DNA of 64,000 nucleotides, from the NCBI RefSeq assembly GCF_022836845.1, contig NZ_JAJNNZ010000003.1, forward strand, positions 372,001 through 436,000, written 5' to 3'. A program made the translations under genes and the position numbers. This document shows positions 62,905 through 64,000 of the stretch, in pieces. The stretch's first letter is position 1. Each line of letters opens with the position of its first letter. This DNA is from Vibrio gelatinilyticus. GTDB lineage: Bacteria > Pseudomonadota > Gammaproteobacteria > Enterobacterales > Vibrionaceae. The notes beneath the pieces are model-generated. The model did no database searches, was not told the DNA's origin, and saw only the letters and a program-made list of their open reading frames with translations.

Positions 62905-63735
62905 TTACTCGTGTAACAATGCAATACAGCGAGAAGGCGGGATCTTGGGTTTTCGCTTTTTCTTTGGTGTGGTTTTCACCGTCTTAGTTTGTTTTTTTGT
63001 TAATTCTGGCTTCCACGATGCGAGTTCAGCGCCACAGCCTTCGCCAGCGGGTGGGGGGGCTTGTGCAATGCATTGAGAGTCCCCTTCTGGGCATGCTAAT
63101 CGGACATGGAAGTGATAATAATGCCCCCACCACGGGCGAATTTTTTGAAGCCAATCCCTTTCTTTCCACTGAGAGTCACACAATTTCTGCTTAATTACCG
63201 GATGCACAAAAATGCGTGATACACGATCATCAGATGCTGCGGTTTGTAGAAGTAACCCGTGTTTTTCAGTCCAGTAATCGTTGATTTGGTATGTTTCTGT
63301 GTCGACAACAGGATAAGGACTAACGCTATCAAGTTCCCCTTTCGATAGTGGCTTAGAAGGTAGGCGCAACCATATATCAGCATCTAGCCCAGTTTGATGA
63401 CTTGCATGACCAGAATTGAAGCGGCCACCTCGAGGCATCGCGATATCTGCGACCAGTATTTGGCCAATTTCTAACTTTTCTGAGCGAGAAGCCAGATTGG
63501 TTAAGTAATCAATCATTGTCTCGTGCCCAAAGTAGCGTTTACGTTGTTGGCGAATAACCTGATAACCAGGACCAGTCAACTCAAGGGCCTTCCCACCTGA
63601 CAGACAACCATTAGAATAGCTACCAATAGAGTCGGAATGCTGGCCAACTGGAGTGTCGATATCTTCCCAACTTTTCGCAAACATAGGGCTTTGATAGACG
63701 AGTAAAAACAGCAGTGTGAAGATATGCTTAGACAT
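62905..63735 (-). CDS. mepA: Penicillin-insensitive murein endopeptidase
   Basis: A 276-residue periplasmic LAS metallopeptidase that cuts D-Ala-mDAP cross-links in peptidoglycan. Residues 1-20 are a signal peptide (ending SPMFA). Zinc and active-site motifs are visible: GRFNSGHASHQTGLDADIWLRL (His and Asp ligands, about 108-128) and the final WWGHYYHFHVRLACP (His ligands, about 200-214). The cysteines near NGCLSGG, LCDSQW and DSQCIAQAPPP are conserved. A basic Lys-rich tail (TKKQTKTVKTTPKKKRKPK) follows the domain and extends beyond the usual MepA end. Confidence 0.93.
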   Translation of the reverse strand: MSKHIFTLLFLLVYQSPMFAKSWEDIDTPVGQHSDSIGSYSNGCLSGGKALELTGPGYQVIRQQRKRYFGHETMIDYLTNLASRSEKLEIGQILVADIAMPRGGRFNSGHASHQTGLDADIWLRLPSKPLSKGELDSVSPYPVVDTETYQINDYWTEKHGLLLQTAASDDRVSRIFVHPVIKQKLCDSQWKERDWLQKIRPWWGHYYHFHVRLACPEGDSQCIAQAPPPAGEGCGAELASWKPELTKKQTKTVKTTPKKKRKPKIPPSRCIALLHE

Positions 63736-63904
63736 AGTAAAACTTATTTCAAACAGAAAATTCTTTTAATAGGATAGACGCAAATTGCGATTATTGCTCG
63801 CCGATAATATCGGGAATGAACCTCAGTATTACGTTGATTTAGTACACTTTTAACTATGTTGTCCTAGACTGGTAAATACGAATTAACTTTTGTTGGGGCT
63901 ACGG

Positions 63905-64000
63905 ATGGCTAAGGTAAACTTTTGGCATAATTTATCGATAAAATATAAGACAACCGCCCTGGTTGTTTTGCCCATCGTTTTAGTCGTATTCCTTGCCGTT
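63905..64000 (+). CDS. Start of a membrane sensor-like protein, cut by the window edge
   Basis: ATG 63905 opens 32 codons to the end of the window: a short charged N-terminus (MAKVNFWHNLSIKYKT) then a hydrophobic helix (TALVVLPIVLVVFLAV). This is the usual beginning of a chemoreceptor, histidine kinase or GGDEF protein, but no domain is visible. GGGGCTACGG precedes the start. Confidence 0.5.
   Translation, partial: MAKVNFWHNLSIKYKTTALVVLPIVLVVFLAV

Overview
The window looks like a chromosomal segment of a marine gammaproteobacterium, most likely Vibrio or a close relative (Vibrionaceae). The reasons are the family mix (HopJ-like protein, DUF3360 transporter, GlyGly-CTERM protease, periplasmic MalS amylase, MepA, Alx/TerC behind a manganese riboswitch) and the moderate A+T content. 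This assignment is an inference from gene content; no rRNA or tRNA gene is present to confirm it.

Layout. Positions 1-5100 hold small conserved proteins and a divalent-cation group (ChaA-type antiporter, MgtE, a decayed MarC gene). 5100-8600 has a secreted alpha/beta hydrolase divergent from a secreted alkylsulfatase-like protein with an eroded metal site. 8600-11900 has a DUF302 protein, an intact IS3-family element, a gene remnant truncated at the IS edge, and a PstS-like gene split by an in-frame TAG. 11900-19400 carries malS, a Pho-box-like site before a 30-residue ORF, a yybP-ykoY riboswitch with alx, pepT and an MscS-type channel. 19500-24000 is an RND efflux pair. 24000-31700 has a histidine-kinase remnant, sbcDC, a homocysteine methyltransferase and metY. 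31700-36800 has a LysR regulator, a glycine-zipper protein, two decayed genes including a LytTR domain, a DUF6279-like lipoprotein and nnr.

The most striking region is 38366-45121, directly downstream of guaC. A perfect 44-bp direct repeat that includes the guaC transcription terminator brackets about 6.7 kb. Inside are a frameshifted tyrosine integrase, small ORFs, a compact minus-strand operon (DUF1611 protein, PLP-dependent racemase-family enzyme, a small lipoprotein resembling AspS/GspS-beta type II secretion pilotins, and a 76-residue protein), and a trypsin-like protease with a GlyGly-CTERM tail flanked by a 29-bp repeat. I read it as a fossilised integrative island inserted in the guaC terminator. 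Its cargo may combine D-amino-acid chemistry with a type II secretion accessory and a substrate. The guaC leader on the other side has a promoter running straight into a terminator hairpin, plus a second hairpin with the same 8-nt loop.

The right part (45390-64000) holds an AttE/F/H-like exporter operon, small acetyltransferase, kinase and nucleotidyltransferase genes, an overlapping cluster of three tiny ORFs, a DUF3360 transporter with a structured leader, a large Cache-PAS-DUF294 sensor, an unknown gene behind a LexA (SOS) box, manA with a LacI-type operator upstream and a MalI-like LacI regulator next to it, mepA, and the start of a membrane protein cut by the window edge.

No CRISPR array, tRNA, rRNA or integron attC array was recognised. 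All family calls rest on reading motifs and recalled family features; no database search was run.
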